Shown here: positions 23,992 through 33,814 of the stretch, in pieces
Layout of the letters: the number at the start of each line of letters is the position of its first letter
Position numbering within the stretch: position 1 is the stretch's first letter
Origin: Candidatus Brocadiia bacterium
GTDB lineage: Bacteria; Planctomycetota; Uabimicrobiia; Uabimicrobiales; JABWCH01
Direction: 5' to 3'
Length of the DNA: 47,308 nucleotides
NCBI GenBank assembly: GCA_013359215.1
Contig: JABWCH010000033.1
Span: 1 to 47,308, forward strand
Translations under genes and position numbers: made by a program
The notes under the pieces: model-generated
What the model saw: the letters and a program-made list of their open reading frames with translations, nothing else
What the model was told of the DNA's origin: nothing
Database searches by the model: none

Positions 23992-25734
23992 CTATGATAA
24001 GCCTAAAATATTGCCCTTTTCGTCCAGATCAATATTCAAAAAGGCTGGATTAGAAGGTAGTCCAGGCATAAGCTGTATATCGCCACAAAGAGCATACAAA
24101 AATCCTGCGCCTGCGCTTGCTTTGACTTCTTTAACAGGCAGGATAAAATCTTTAGGCGCGCCTTTAAGATCAGGGTCATGAGAAAAGGAATACTGTGTTT
24201 TTGCCATACAGATTGGCAGAGAGGAAAGACCTGCTTTTTCCCATCTTGCAATTTGCTCCTTAGCCTTTTCTTCGTATTGAACGCCTGCTGCTCCATAAAT
24301 TTTTGTAGCAATTGCGTAAATTTTATCCTGTATAGAAAGAGAAAGATCATGGAGAAATCTGGGAGAGCTTTTTTGATTGACTGCTTTTACAACAAGCTCA
24401 GCAAGAGAAATAGCACCAACACCACCCTGTGTGTGATGTTCGCTAATCGCGGCCCCAAAAGCCCCTGATTCTATGGATTTTTTTTGCACAAGATTCAGCT
24501 CTTCTTCTGTATCAGTAGGAAAACGATTGATAGCAACGACAACAGGGACTCCAAAGGAAGTGGCGTTCTGTATATGTCTCACTAAGTTTTCGCAGCCTTT
24601 TTCCAGGAGCGAAAGGTTAGATTTTTTGTATTCATCAGGAATGGGCCGTCCTGCTGTTACCTTTGGCCCGCCTCCGTGCATTTTCAAGGCTCGCACAGTG
24701 GCTACCATAACTACAGCATTGGGCATTTTCCCTGAATATCTGCATTTAATATCAAAGAATTTCTCCATGCCCATATCTGCCCCAAAGCCACTTTCTGTAA
24801 CAACATAGTCTGCAAGTTTAAGGGCAATGTAATCAGCTACAATCGAGTTGTTCCCATGAGCAATGTTAGCAAAAGGCCCTGCATGAACAAAAGCAGCCTG
24901 TCCTTCTAGTGTCTGCATAAGATTGGGCATGATCGCATCTTTCATGAGGACAGCAGCAGCACCTGCCACGCCCAAATCTTCCACTGTAATAGGCTTATGT
25001 TCTTTATCAAAACCAACAATAGCCCTCCCAATACGACTACGAAGGTCTTTGAGATCCTTAGACAAAGCAAGAATAGCCATCAATTCTGAGGCAGGGGTTA
25101 TATCGAATCCACTTTCTCTCATATATCCATCGTTGGCACTTCCCATACCAAGAATAATATTGCGCAAGGCACGGTCATTCATATCCATAACACGATGCCA
25201 TTGTATATGGTAAGGGTCTATGTTAAGGCGAGGGAGGTTGCGCTTTGCCCAAAGAGCATCGCTATAGTTGCGTTCATGCATTAACCGAGCATCCAGAGCA
25301 GCCGCAATCAAGTTATGAGCAATGCTGATTGCGTGCATATCGCCTGTTAAATGAAGATTAAAATCCTCCATAGGAATCACCTGCGAATAACCACCGCCTG
25401 CAGCACCGCCTTTGATGCCAAATGTTGGGCCTAAAGAAGGCTGACGTAAGCAAACCATGGCATTGCAACCTATTCTGCCTAAGCCTTGCGTTAGCCCAAC
25501 CGAAGTCGTTGTTTTTCCCTCTCCCAGGGGAGTTGGAGTGATTGCGGTAACATCAATATAACATCCGTCTGGTTTATCTTTTAGTCTTTCTAGCACATCC
25601 AGGCTTATTTTAGCCTTTTTTTCTCCATACAATATCATCTCTTTGCTTTGCAGACCTAAAGATTTTGCTATTTCTGTAATCGGTTTGATGCTTGCAGATT
25701 GTGCAATTTCAATATCGCTAGGCATAGAATTCAT
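23992..25734 (-). CDS. fhs: formate-tetrahydrofolate ligase
   Basis: Joins formate to tetrahydrofolate using ATP, giving 10-formyl-THF for one-carbon or Wood-Ljungdahl metabolism. The protein has 580 residues. The P-loop TPLGEGKTTTSVGL is near 67, with intact FTHFS signatures: LRQPSLGPTFGIKGGAAGGGYSQ (split across two conserved blocks), the HAGPFANIAHG segment and VAINRFPTDT. GGAGG stands before the ATG at 25734. The neighbour downstream is the NADH-linked flavin/Fe-S fusion, which would suit formate-linked redox, although no formate dehydrogenase is visible. Nothing is odd in the sequence. Confidence 0.96.
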   Translation of the reverse strand: MNSMPSDIEIAQSASIKPITEIAKSLGLQSKEMILYGEKKAKISLDVLERLKDKPDGCYIDVTAITPTPLGEGKTTTSVGLTQGLGRIGCNAMVCLRQPSLGPTFGIKGGAAGGGYSQVIPMEDFNLHLTGDMHAISIAHNLIAAALDARLMHERNYSDALWAKRNLPRLNIDPYHIQWHRVMDMNDRALRNIILGMGSANDGYMRESGFDITPASELMAILALSKDLKDLRSRIGRAIVGFDKEHKPITVEDLGVAGAAAVLMKDAIMPNLMQTLEGQAAFVHAGPFANIAHGNNSIVADYIALKLADYVVTESGFGADMGMEKFFDIKCRYSGKMPNAVVMVATVRALKMHGGGPKVTAGRPIPDEYKKSNLSLLEKGCENLVRHIQNATSFGVPVVVAINRFPTDTEEELNLVQKKSIESGAFGAAISEHHTQGGVGAISLAELVVKAVNQKSSPRFLHDLSLSIQDKIYAIATKIYGAAGVQYEEKAKEQIARWEKAGLSSLPICMAKTQYSFSHDPDLKGAPKDFILPVKEVKASAGAGFLYALCGDIQLMPGLPSNPAFLNIDLDEKGNILGLS

Positions 25735-25822
25735 GATAACAACTCCTCCTCAATATCCAAGGCATTGCCCTGGTTTAGTATATAACACCATTTCAGATCG
25801 TGATTTGCAAATGCTTTCCCTA

Positions 25823-25858
25823 TAAGAAAAGGGTGAATTTTTGTTCACCCTTTTCTTA
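25823..25858 (-). terminator. terminator after the PEP-CTERM gene
   Basis: TAAGAAAAGGGTGAA (25823-25837) pairs with TTCACCCTTTTCTTA (25844-25858), a 15-bp stem with a short loop. It lies 30 bp past the stop of the minus-strand PEP-CTERM gene and before the fhs promoter region. Confidence 0.75.
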
Positions 25859-25887
25859 CTAAAATAAAAAAAACAAATAAAACGATG

Positions 25888-26439
25888 CTATTTGTTTCTA
25901 CGCATCCTAAAATAAAAGCACAAACCTAAAATGCTTAAAAGAATGCTGGAAGGCTCTGGAACAGGGGTAGTCATAACAAGAGAAATATTGTCCACCATAG
26001 GATCTGTATCTGTTCCATTTCTTTCGCCTGTAAGATAAAGAGTCCCTGTTGTAGATGTAGCCACGAAAGTTTGCGAGAAAGATCTCCAGCTTCCATCTAC
26101 ATAATATTGCCAGAGGTTTCCATCAATCTGTACGCCAAAAGCATTAGATACAGGAGTTCCATGAGCTAAAATGTAATTTCCTGATATGGTATAGGTTGCG
26201 CCAATCACAAGGCCGCTGATACTCTGATATAAAGTAGGATCTGAGCCTAATGCTCCTCCATCGTTGATAATAAATCCACCGCCAGGATAACCACCAGATG
26301 ACCTCCATCCGCCTGCGCTATCAACATTAACCCAGGTCCACCCATTGGCGTTGGAAGTAAAATGCCCATTGGTAATCAGCTCAGCGTGGGAAATACTCAA
26401 CAAACACATAAAAATACAAAGAGAAATTGTGTATTTCAT
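25888..26439 (-). CDS. PEP-CTERM secreted protein
   Basis: The protein has 183 residues with a signal peptide ending near SHA. A beta-rich domain starts with ELITNGHF and carries a GWTW motif, similar in style to carbohydrate-binding or DUF642-type jelly rolls. The C-terminal sorting tag is VPEPSSILLSILGLCFYFRMRRN: the PEP motif, a membrane segment and a basic end. In known systems such proteins are processed by exosortase and placed at the cell surface or in exopolysaccharide. No exosortase gene is in the window. AAGGA precedes the ATG. Confidence 0.88.
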   Translation of the reverse strand: MKYTISLCIFMCLLSISHAELITNGHFTSNANGWTWVNVDSAGGWRSSGGYPGGGFIINDGGALGSDPTLYQSISGLVIGATYTISGNYILAHGTPVSNAFGVQIDGNLWQYYVDGSWRSFSQTFVATSTTGTLYLTGERNGTDTDPMVDNISLVMTTPVPEPSSILLSILGLCFYFRMRRNK

Positions 26440-26601
26440 AGCTGTTCCTTAAAAAAAATTAAAAAAAATAAAATAGAAAAACAACAACAATACAATACAA
26501 TTATGGCTTAAGTTCATTTTACAAAATCTTCGCAAAAATTCTAAGAAAAAAATAAGTATTTTTTGAGTATGCAGAGCATCAATCCAGAGAGATCGGAACT
26601 G

Positions 26602-29600
26602 TCAGTGCTTTGCTGTATTTTTGTAAATCCAGTAGTATACAACAGGTACGACCAAAAGAGAAAATATAGTAGATGCCACTATTCCAAAGATCAAAGCCCA
26701 TGCAAGACCTGAAAATACGGGGTCAAGGGTGATAGGCCATGCGCCAACGGCTGTTGTGGCTGCGGTTAGCATAATAGGACGGAATCTGACACCTCCGCTT
26801 TTTAGGATAGCTTCTTTAAAGCCAAGCCCTTCTTCCTGGGCTGTTTTGATGAATTCAATCAGTACAATCGAATTTCTTACCACGATTCCACCCAGGGCAA
26901 TCATTCCAATCATGCCTGTGGCAGTAAAGAATACAGGATTATGGAAGCCACCTACTGGATGATTGCTTACGATGTTCAAGAGATAAAAGCCTGGCATGAT
27001 TCCAATGGCTGTGAGGGGAATTGCCATCATAATGATAACAGGCATAAAAAGAGAGCCTGTTTCAATTACCGTCAAGAAATAGATCCCTAAAAGGGCTATG
27101 GCAAAGGCGATTCCCAAATCGCGGAATACTGTCAGAGTGATATGCCATTCTCCTTCTCCTGCCCAATTCAAAGAAATCCCTGATGCCAGAGGATTTTTCC
27201 TGAAATGGCTTTGCAATGTCAAAATCGCTTCTGCTGGTGCTCTTCCTGCCATCTCAGCCATGACATACACAACAGGAATCAGGTTTTTATGGTAGATGCT
27301 CTTTTCATTTTTTTTCTCTACAAATTTCCCTATTTCTCCTAAAGTAACCAGCGAACCTGTTTGTCCTTTGATGTGAATTCGGGAGAGTTCCTGGATGCCT
27401 GATCTGTCTTTTCTGGGAAGAATCAGATTTAAGAGCAGGGGCTGTCTTTCTTCCAAAACATGGACATTGCCAGGCGAAGACCCGCTAAGTGCCAGACGCA
27501 GAGTCTTTACAATGCTTTCTGTATCAACGCCATGAAGGGATGCTTTTGTCTTGTCCAGCTCAAACTGGTATTCCTGATAATCCTCTTCAACCGTCCAGTC
27601 GATGTCTACCATCTTGGGCTCTTCTTCCATGCGTTTTTTTACGATTTTGGCGGATTCTATCAATTCTTGGTAGCTGTGAGCAGGCGTTCCTGTGATTTCT
27701 GCAACAACTGTTGAAATAACAGGAGGGCCTGGAGGCACTTCCACGAGCTTTATGCTTGCATTATATTCTTTGGCGATTTGCTCCAGATCCTTGCGCAGCC
27801 TGAGCAAAATGGCATGGCTTTGCTGGCTTCGCTTTTCTTTTTCTACAAGATTGACGCGAATGTCTGCCAGATGAGGTGCTTTTCTTAGAAAATACTGTCT
27901 GACAAGGCCATTAAAGTCTATAGGAGATGCGACACCTATATATGAAACAACATTCGTAACCTCTATGACTTCCACAAGATATTTTTCATAAGCATCGACA
28001 ATGGCATTGGTTTGTTCCAGCGTTGTACCATCAGGCATATCAATTACAATCTGAAATTCATTCTTATTATCAAAAGGAAGCATCTTCAGGGGAACAAGAC
28101 CTGTAACTGCCAGCAACCCTGAGAAAACTAAAAGAAAAAACATAGTCGCAAAAAAAGAATAGGCCATCCATCTGTGATCCAGGAAAGGGGAGGTAATGCG
28201 TTTGTAGAATCTCATGACCCAGGTTTCCTGAAGACCACCATAGCCAATGTTTTCAGAGGAATCCACCCTTCCCTGCCCATGCTTATTTTTAAGAAGCGTG
28301 TAGCTTAGCCAGGGAACAAAGGTCAGAGCGCATACAGTAGAAAAGGTTACTGTCAGGGGAACATTGATTGCCATAGGCCCCATATATGGCCCCATCATGC
28401 CTGTAATAAAAAACATGGGAAGAAAGGAAACAATGATAGTAAGGGTAGACATAATGACAGGAGGCAAAACTTCCTGGACAGCAAATAGAGTTTCTAAAAG
28501 AGGATTCTTGCGCTTTCCTGCCAGAATGTGTCTTTGGATATTGTCTACATTGGTTGTAGGATCATCTACGACAAGTCCAAGGGAAAGAATCAAGGCAAAA
28601 AGAGTTACTCTGTTGATGGTATATCCTGAAACCAGATTCACAAAAAGCGAAAGAGCAAAGCTGATTGGTACTGCGAACGAGACGACCAATGCTTCTTTCC
28701 ATCCCATGCTAAGAGCCAGCAGCCCTATTACTGTAATGATAGAAAAAAACAAAGATCCTATAAGCTCATTTACCTTCTGGTCTGCTGTTGCCCCGTAGTT
28801 TCTAGTTACAACCACTTCCACATCCTGCGGTATGATGGTTTGTCTAAGTTCTTCCATCTTGGCAATAAGATTCTGCGCAACTTCAACGGCGTTTGTTCCT
28901 TTTTTCTTGGCAATCGCCAGCGTTACAGCAGGGATGCTATGCTGTGATGGTAACGGCTTTTCTGCCTGGGGGCCAAAACCAATGCGTACATAAGAATGGT
29001 TTTCGCAAGGCCCATCATATAAAGTGGCGACATCTTTTAAATGCACTGGTCTTCCATCATGAATCCCCACCACCAGACTTGTGACTTCTTCTACATTTCG
29101 CAAAAAGGGGCCGCTGTATACGCTAACCATTTTGTTGCCCCTGGCAAAAGAACCAGCAGTAAGGGAAGCATTTTGCCTGGCAAGAGCCTGGTATATTTCC
29201 AGGGGAGACAAACTATACCCAGCCATTTTTTCCACATCCAGCTCTACTCTTACTTCTCTGGATAATCCTCCGATAATCTGGGTACGAGAGATATTTTCTA
29301 CAGATTCCAGCCGATTGAGGATTTCCTCTCCAATGCGCCTGAGTTCATACTCTACATTGTGGCTGTTTTGGCTTCCCTTGCGATATAAAGCAAAGGTTAT
29401 AATGGGAACATCGTCTATCTCTATAGGCTTTACTACCCAGGAAGTGATACCAGGGGCAACCAGATCAATATTCGATTGGATTTTGTTATATAGCTTTACC
29501 AAAGAACGCTCTCGATCTTGCCCAACATAAAAACGCACGGTGACAACTGCCATATCTCTCCGAGAAGCAGAATAAACATACTCTACACCATCTATCTGCC

Positions 29601-29835
29601 ATAAAAGTTTTTCCAGAGGGTTGGCAACCAGGCATTCTACTTCCTTAGCATTTGCACCAGGATATTGCACGAAAATATTGGCAATAGGCACAACAATCTG
29701 AGGCTCTTCTTCTCTAGGGGTCATGATGATAGCACCAATTCCCATAGCAATAGCCAGACTGATGAAAATCAAGGCATTATAGCCTGTCAAAAATTTTTCT
29801 ACAACTTTGCCAATAAAACCAAACTTTTCGTTCAT
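26602..29835 (-). CDS. RND efflux pump inner-membrane permease
   Basis: Proton-driven export pump of the AcrB type. The protein has 1077 residues and two halves, each one helix plus a periplasmic loop plus a helix bundle. The first loop begins after PREEEPQIVVP. The proton-relay Asp pair is in GLVVDDPTTNVDN. The second half has the equivalent bundle (IGMIALGGIVVRNSIVLIEF). VVDDPTTN points to a less studied branch related to HAE pumps; the substrate cannot be read off. The ATG at 29835 is the start: it follows AGGGAG and lies 3 nt past the stop of the adaptor gene, whereas the frame further upstream overlaps that gene. Confidence 0.94.
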   Translation of the reverse strand: MNEKFGFIGKVVEKFLTGYNALIFISLAIAMGIGAIIMTPREEEPQIVVPIANIFVQYPGANAKEVECLVANPLEKLLWQIDGVEYVYSASRRDMAVVTVRFYVGQDRERSLVKLYNKIQSNIDLVAPGITSWVVKPIEIDDVPIITFALYRKGSQNSHNVEYELRRIGEEILNRLESVENISRTQIIGGLSREVRVELDVEKMAGYSLSPLEIYQALARQNASLTAGSFARGNKMVSVYSGPFLRNVEEVTSLVVGIHDGRPVHLKDVATLYDGPCENHSYVRIGFGPQAEKPLPSQHSIPAVTLAIAKKKGTNAVEVAQNLIAKMEELRQTIIPQDVEVVVTRNYGATADQKVNELIGSLFFSIITVIGLLALSMGWKEALVVSFAVPISFALSLFVNLVSGYTINRVTLFALILSLGLVVDDPTTNVDNIQRHILAGKRKNPLLETLFAVQEVLPPVIMSTLTIIVSFLPMFFITGMMGPYMGPMAINVPLTVTFSTVCALTFVPWLSYTLLKNKHGQGRVDSSENIGYGGLQETWVMRFYKRITSPFLDHRWMAYSFFATMFFLLVFSGLLAVTGLVPLKMLPFDNKNEFQIVIDMPDGTTLEQTNAIVDAYEKYLVEVIEVTNVVSYIGVASPIDFNGLVRQYFLRKAPHLADIRVNLVEKEKRSQQSHAILLRLRKDLEQIAKEYNASIKLVEVPPGPPVISTVVAEITGTPAHSYQELIESAKIVKKRMEEEPKMVDIDWTVEEDYQEYQFELDKTKASLHGVDTESIVKTLRLALSGSSPGNVHVLEERQPLLLNLILPRKDRSGIQELSRIHIKGQTGSLVTLGEIGKFVEKKNEKSIYHKNLIPVVYVMAEMAGRAPAEAILTLQSHFRKNPLASGISLNWAGEGEWHITLTVFRDLGIAFAIALLGIYFLTVIETGSLFMPVIIMMAIPLTAIGIMPGFYLLNIVSNHPVGGFHNPVFFTATGMIGMIALGGIVVRNSIVLIEFIKTAQEEGLGFKEAILKSGGVRFRPIMLTAATTAVGAWPITLDPVFSGLAWALIFGIVASTIFSLLVVPVVYYWIYKNTAKH

Positions 29836-29837
29836 GG

Positions 29838-31154
29838 TTATTGCTCCCTTAATAAGGCAATGTTTTCTCCAGGATTCAGCCCTGAAAGCACCTCGATCTG
29901 GCTGCCGCGAGTCTTGCCCAGAGTAACGAAACGCTTTGACCATTTCTGGCTGGAGGACTTTGCATATACGCTGGTAAACTGACCAATGCGCATGATACAG
30001 GATGTTGGAATAAAGATCCTTTCTGTTGCTGCGAGTTCAACGAACATCTTTCCAAACATACCAGGATACATGCCTTCTTGATGGGAAATTTTTAGCTTCA
30101 CAAGGAAAGTGCGGCTTACAGGATCAGCGGAAGGAATGGCTTCTATGGCTTCTCCTTCTCCTTTATATCCAATAGAATCAATGGATATAGTATACTTTTG
30201 GTTCAATACAATTCTACCTCTCAGAGATTCGGGAATTCTAGCTTCGAGTTGCAATTCCTGTGGTTTATGAAGCACAAGGAGTGTTTTGCCAGGCCAGGCA
30301 AGATCTCCAGGCTCAACATGCTTTTCTGCTACAACAGAGGAATCGGGAGCATAGATTTTGGTATACCCTAGGGCAATCTGCGCCTCCTTTACAAACTGCT
30401 GTCCTTGCGCCAGCCTTGCTACAGAACCTTCGATTCCCAGCCGCGCCTGTTCTACTCCTGCCTGTGCGGACTTTAGTACCTCTCCTGATCCAGACAACTG
30501 GGCTTTGGCACTTTCTACGCCTAATCGCGCCTGTTCCAAAGCTGCTTTGGCTTGAATGTATTGTGATTCTGCTTCTTCAAAGTCTTTCTGGGTTGCAGCT
30601 CCCTGGCTGCGGAAGTTCTTGATTCTTTCATACTGAGCTTCTGTTTTCTTGAGATTTGCCTGAGCGGATTGAAATTGTTGCTCAGATTGAGAAAGAGAAG
30701 ACTGGGCTGAAGAATGCTGGTATTGGGTTCTTGTAAAATTTGCTTGCGCTGCTATGGACATCTGGATTGCCTGCTGGCGATAGGCTTCTGCCATTTCCAC
30801 GGACTGTCGTGCCTGCTCCAGCTTTACGGTAAATTCTTCATCTGCTATCTGCAAAAGCAAATCGTTTTTGTTGACAGAATTGCCTTCTTTGTAATTTACA
30901 GAAGAAACAACTCCTCGGATCTGAGAAGAGATTACGATTCTTTTTTGCGAATTTACTGTACCAATGGCTTCATAGATTTCAGGAATAGCGGCACTTTGAA
31001 CTTTATATTCTCCTGCAATATTCGAAGGAGTGTCATAGACACGCTCTACAGTACCAGGCGCAAGAGTACTACTAAAAACCCCTGTCATCCATGCTATAAA
31101 CACAATCATGCCAAAAACAAGCGATACGCCAATAAATGCTTTTGATTTTTTCAT
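29838..31154 (-). CDS. RND periplasmic adaptor (membrane fusion protein)
   Basis: Links the pump to the outer-membrane channel. The protein has 438 residues: an N-terminal membrane anchor (about 8-27), a lipoyl/barrel-sandwich half near GVVSSVNYKEGNSVNKND, a very long alpha-helical hairpin (about 100-270), then a beta barrel and membrane-proximal domain. The hairpin shows internal repeats (EQARLGVE and EQARLGIE, AKAQL-type heptads), so it is longer than in AcrA-type adaptors. The start ATG overlaps the stop of the TolC-type gene (ATGA), giving tight coupling. Confidence 0.92.
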   Translation of the reverse strand: MKKSKAFIGVSLVFGMIVFIAWMTGVFSSTLAPGTVERVYDTPSNIAGEYKVQSAAIPEIYEAIGTVNSQKRIVISSQIRGVVSSVNYKEGNSVNKNDLLLQIADEEFTVKLEQARQSVEMAEAYRQQAIQMSIAAQANFTRTQYQHSSAQSSLSQSEQQFQSAQANLKKTEAQYERIKNFRSQGAATQKDFEEAESQYIQAKAALEQARLGVESAKAQLSGSGEVLKSAQAGVEQARLGIEGSVARLAQGQQFVKEAQIALGYTKIYAPDSSVVAEKHVEPGDLAWPGKTLLVLHKPQELQLEARIPESLRGRIVLNQKYTISIDSIGYKGEGEAIEAIPSADPVSRTFLVKLKISHQEGMYPGMFGKMFVELAATERIFIPTSCIMRIGQFTSVYAKSSSQKWSKRFVTLGKTRGSQIEVLSGLNPGENIALLREQ

Positions 31155-32578
31155 TGATTTTCTCCTTGCAACTCCCGTGCGCATTGACCACACAATCCAA
31201 GAGACTTTCCAACAGATGCTTTTGCCTTCTTGATGTCATATCGAGCCGATGTTAGCAGAAAGCGGCTGTTTGTCAAAGCAAGCTCTGCATCCAGATATTT
31301 TGTAATGGTAGCACTTCCTCCTTCAAACTGTTTTTTTACTAAAGATAAGTTTTCCTGGGCTTCCTCTACTGCGATGCTCATCACCTTTTCTCTTTCCTGG
31401 GCTTCCTGGTAATTACGATAGCTTCCACTTACTTCATGCTCAATCATAAGAGTGGTTTTACGGTCCATTGCCAGCATTTCTTGCAAAAAGGCTTTCGCAC
31501 TTTTTTCTTTTCCCCTTGCCAGAAAACCATCGAAAAAACGCCAGGACAAAGCCAATCCCATCTGCCAGTTGTCTCGGTTGCTGCTGTATTTCATATCTCT
31601 GTCTTCAAAGGAATAGGAGGCGAAAAGCTCTAAATCAGGAGCATAATCTCCTTTTGCTATGTCCAGACCATAGCGTGCTGCAATGATGCTGTTTCTGGCT
31701 TGTTTCAACTCAGGGCGGTTTCCCAGGGCAAAAACAATGCCTTCCTGGGAATTCTGAGGAAAGCTTGTAGGATTCCAGTCTTGCTCCATAAGCTCTATTT
31801 CCTGGCCAGGAGAAACGCCCATCATATAGAGAAGTGCCTCAAGAGCTAATTGATAGCGATTTTTAGCTTTGATAACATTCTCGTTTGCCTGAGCCAGTCT
31901 GACTTTCAAAGCAAGCACGTCAGACTTTAGCGCACTGCCGCCCTGATACTTGACCGTTGTTTCTTCCAACTGGGATTGGACAGTCTGAACAGATTGCTCT
32001 GTTATTTGTATAAACTGTTTTGCTGCAAGAGCATCGTAAAAAGATAAAATAATAGCATCCACCAGAATGTTGGTAGCAGCGTCTTTCTGGTTTTGGGCAA
32101 TCGCAACTCCCATATCTGCTACTTTTTTCTGGAGCAGAGAAGTTCCTGCCAGGTTAAAGCTATAGCCAGCCCGTATTCCAAGCTGAGAGCTTCCAAAATC
32201 CCCTGGTTTGTTCAGATCTCCCTGCAATTGAAATTTATGCTGCTCTAGCTTGGTTGCAAAATAAGTCGCAGGAGAATCAGCATGGAAATATCCCCACCGT
32301 AAATCCACAACAGGCATAAGATAAGCCTGGGCCTGAACCAGAAATCCTCTGGCTTTTTCTATTCGATATGACATAGCCTCTAAATCAGGGCTGCCCTTAA
32401 GCGCAGTGCGGATGGAAGATGTAATGTCCATTTGCTTTTCCATTTTGCTCTGCTTCTCCCCTTTTCTTAAAAAAACAGGAGAATATTCGCTATATATTTT
32501 TTCATATTCTGGCTTTTGCCATACGGTCGAGCAGCCCGTAAACAAAAACACTAAAAAAAATAAATAAACTTTGCACAT
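31151..32578 (-). CDS. TolC-type outer-membrane efflux lipoprotein
   Basis: Outer-membrane exit duct of the tripartite pump. The protein has 475 residues. The signal ends in a lipobox (FLFTGCS), so the mature protein is lipid-anchored at that Cys. Two repeated OEP units with long coiled coils follow (e.g. LEETTVKYQGGSALKSDVLALKVRLAQA and LSLVKKQFEGGSATITKYLDAELAL). It is the first gene of the operon TolC-adaptor-permease on the minus strand, and a MITE-like repeat lies upstream. Confidence 0.9.
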   Translation of the reverse strand: MCKVYLFFLVFLFTGCSTVWQKPEYEKIYSEYSPVFLRKGEKQSKMEKQMDITSSIRTALKGSPDLEAMSYRIEKARGFLVQAQAYLMPVVDLRWGYFHADSPATYFATKLEQHKFQLQGDLNKPGDFGSSQLGIRAGYSFNLAGTSLLQKKVADMGVAIAQNQKDAATNILVDAIILSFYDALAAKQFIQITEQSVQTVQSQLEETTVKYQGGSALKSDVLALKVRLAQANENVIKAKNRYQLALEALLYMMGVSPGQEIELMEQDWNPTSFPQNSQEGIVFALGNRPELKQARNSIIAARYGLDIAKGDYAPDLELFASYSFEDRDMKYSSNRDNWQMGLALSWRFFDGFLARGKEKSAKAFLQEMLAMDRKTTLMIEHEVSGSYRNYQEAQEREKVMSIAVEEAQENLSLVKKQFEGGSATITKYLDAELALTNSRFLLTSARYDIKKAKASVGKSLGLCGQCARELQGENQ

Positions 32579-32633
32579 AGCATGTTTTTCCTAATAAAAT
32601 TGCGATATGATTTATCCGTAATATGATAAAACG

Positions 32634-32783
32634 CTTATTGACTTAGCTCCTAATTTTAAAATCACGAATGGACGAATAACACGAATAAGATAATCTATTC
32701 GTGCTATTCGTCCATTTACAAAATTCGCGATAAAATATTTTTCTGATGTATCCAGATTAGGAGCTAAATCCATAAGCATTTAT
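32634..32783 (-). repeat. MITE-like element, copy 2
   Basis: Inverted copy of 15522-15672. Its terminal inverted repeats are clear here: CTTATTGACTTAGCTCCTAAT at one end, and GCTTATGGATTTAGCTCCTAAT read inward from the other. It overlaps the last bases of the minus-strand gene ending at 32780, just as copy 1 follows a stop codon closely. Confidence 0.8.
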
Positions 32784-33595
32784 GATAAAACAAAATCTGT
32801 GTTGGCAATGGATTGAGAAGTGCAGAAGTCAAGTTCGATCTGGCCTTCCTGGTATTCGTTGAGTGGTTCATGGTGTAGGACAAATCGGCCTGAAATTTTC
32901 ACAGGGTCAGCTTGAGATGTGCGAAAGGGCCATAGCTTGACCGTAATTTTAAACTGCTTTATTCCCAGATCTGCATAGTGGACACTCCATTTTCCTTGCA
33001 TGCAAAGAATGTGATCCTGAATATCCCCTTCCAATATACCAATTCTGTGCTTTGTAGAAGAAGGCGAATTCAAAAGGCACATGAAAATTTCCTGACCCGT
33101 CTTTTCGTCACGCACAGAATTCAGCCAGACATATAGCTTTATCGGCCATCGGCCACCATCGGGAAGGCTGAATCCTTTCCAAAGACCTCTGTATCCTTGT
33201 TTTCTGAGCATCTTCCAGTTCATTACAAGCCATGGATCTTTAGAAGAAAACTGGTTCACAGATCGATAGTGAGGGTTTTGCTCAAAGCTCAGTATGTAAC
33301 CCCTTTGCGAAACCTGCTCTGGGAAAGTGAGATGGCAAGCATGGTCTTCTGCTGTTTCTTTGTATTTTAAAAGCTTGTGGCGTATCCTCAAGATTGTGCC
33401 TCGGATTGACCCTGCTGAACTTTCTATTCCTTGCTTTTGTAAGTATTCGCAAATATCTTTTGTGCTAGAAAATTCCTTTTGGATGGATTTGTTTCCCAAA
33501 TATTCTATGACCAGCCTTTCTATATGTGTTTTCATAAAATAGTGCTGGATAACATACCGTAAAATTTCTTCCTGCGTTTCTAACGTTAGCTTCAT
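32780..33595 (-). CDS. unknown protein, possibly DNA-binding
   Basis: The protein has 271 residues, with no signal peptide or membrane span. Residues 35-75 (TKDICEYLQKQGIESSAGSIRGTILRIRHKLLKYK) are helical and basic and could form a helix-turn-helix. The C-terminal two thirds are beta-rich with many aromatic residues (WPIKLYVWLNSVRDEKTGQEIF). I cannot name a family. It is transcribed divergently from the acyl-CoA dehydrogenase/synthase operon across 219 bp, the usual arrangement for a local regulator, but this is inference from position. Confidence 0.6.
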   Translation of the reverse strand: MKLTLETQEEILRYVIQHYFMKTHIERLVIEYLGNKSIQKEFSSTKDICEYLQKQGIESSAGSIRGTILRIRHKLLKYKETAEDHACHLTFPEQVSQRGYILSFEQNPHYRSVNQFSSKDPWLVMNWKMLRKQGYRGLWKGFSLPDGGRWPIKLYVWLNSVRDEKTGQEIFMCLLNSPSSTKHRIGILEGDIQDHILCMQGKWSVHYADLGIKQFKITVKLWPFRTSQADPVKISGRFVLHHEPLNEYQEGQIELDFCTSQSIANTDFVLS

Positions 33596-33671
33596 TTCGT
33601 TATTTTCCCGTTTGTGTTAGTAACGTATTAGTTCGCCCGTAGCATCTGCAAAAGTATATCAACTAGTCGAT

Positions 33672-33698
33672 TGCTAATTATAACAAAGCGTTATAGCA
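33672..33698. promoter_or_regulatory. inverted repeat in the divergent promoter region
   Basis: TGCT-AATT-ATAAC and GTTAT-AGCA form an interrupted inverted repeat midway in the 219-bp gap between divergent genes. It is a weak candidate operator; no clear -35/-10 pair was found for either gene. Confidence 0.25.
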
Positions 33699-33814
33699 TA
33701 TACAAGTGTTAAAAAATAGATCTAAGGTGCTTGCAAAAAATAATTGCCCAAAGTGCGAAATAAAAAGGCCAGGGCAACAATCCACAGCTTTCAATTTAAG
33801 GAAAAGGCAATTTT

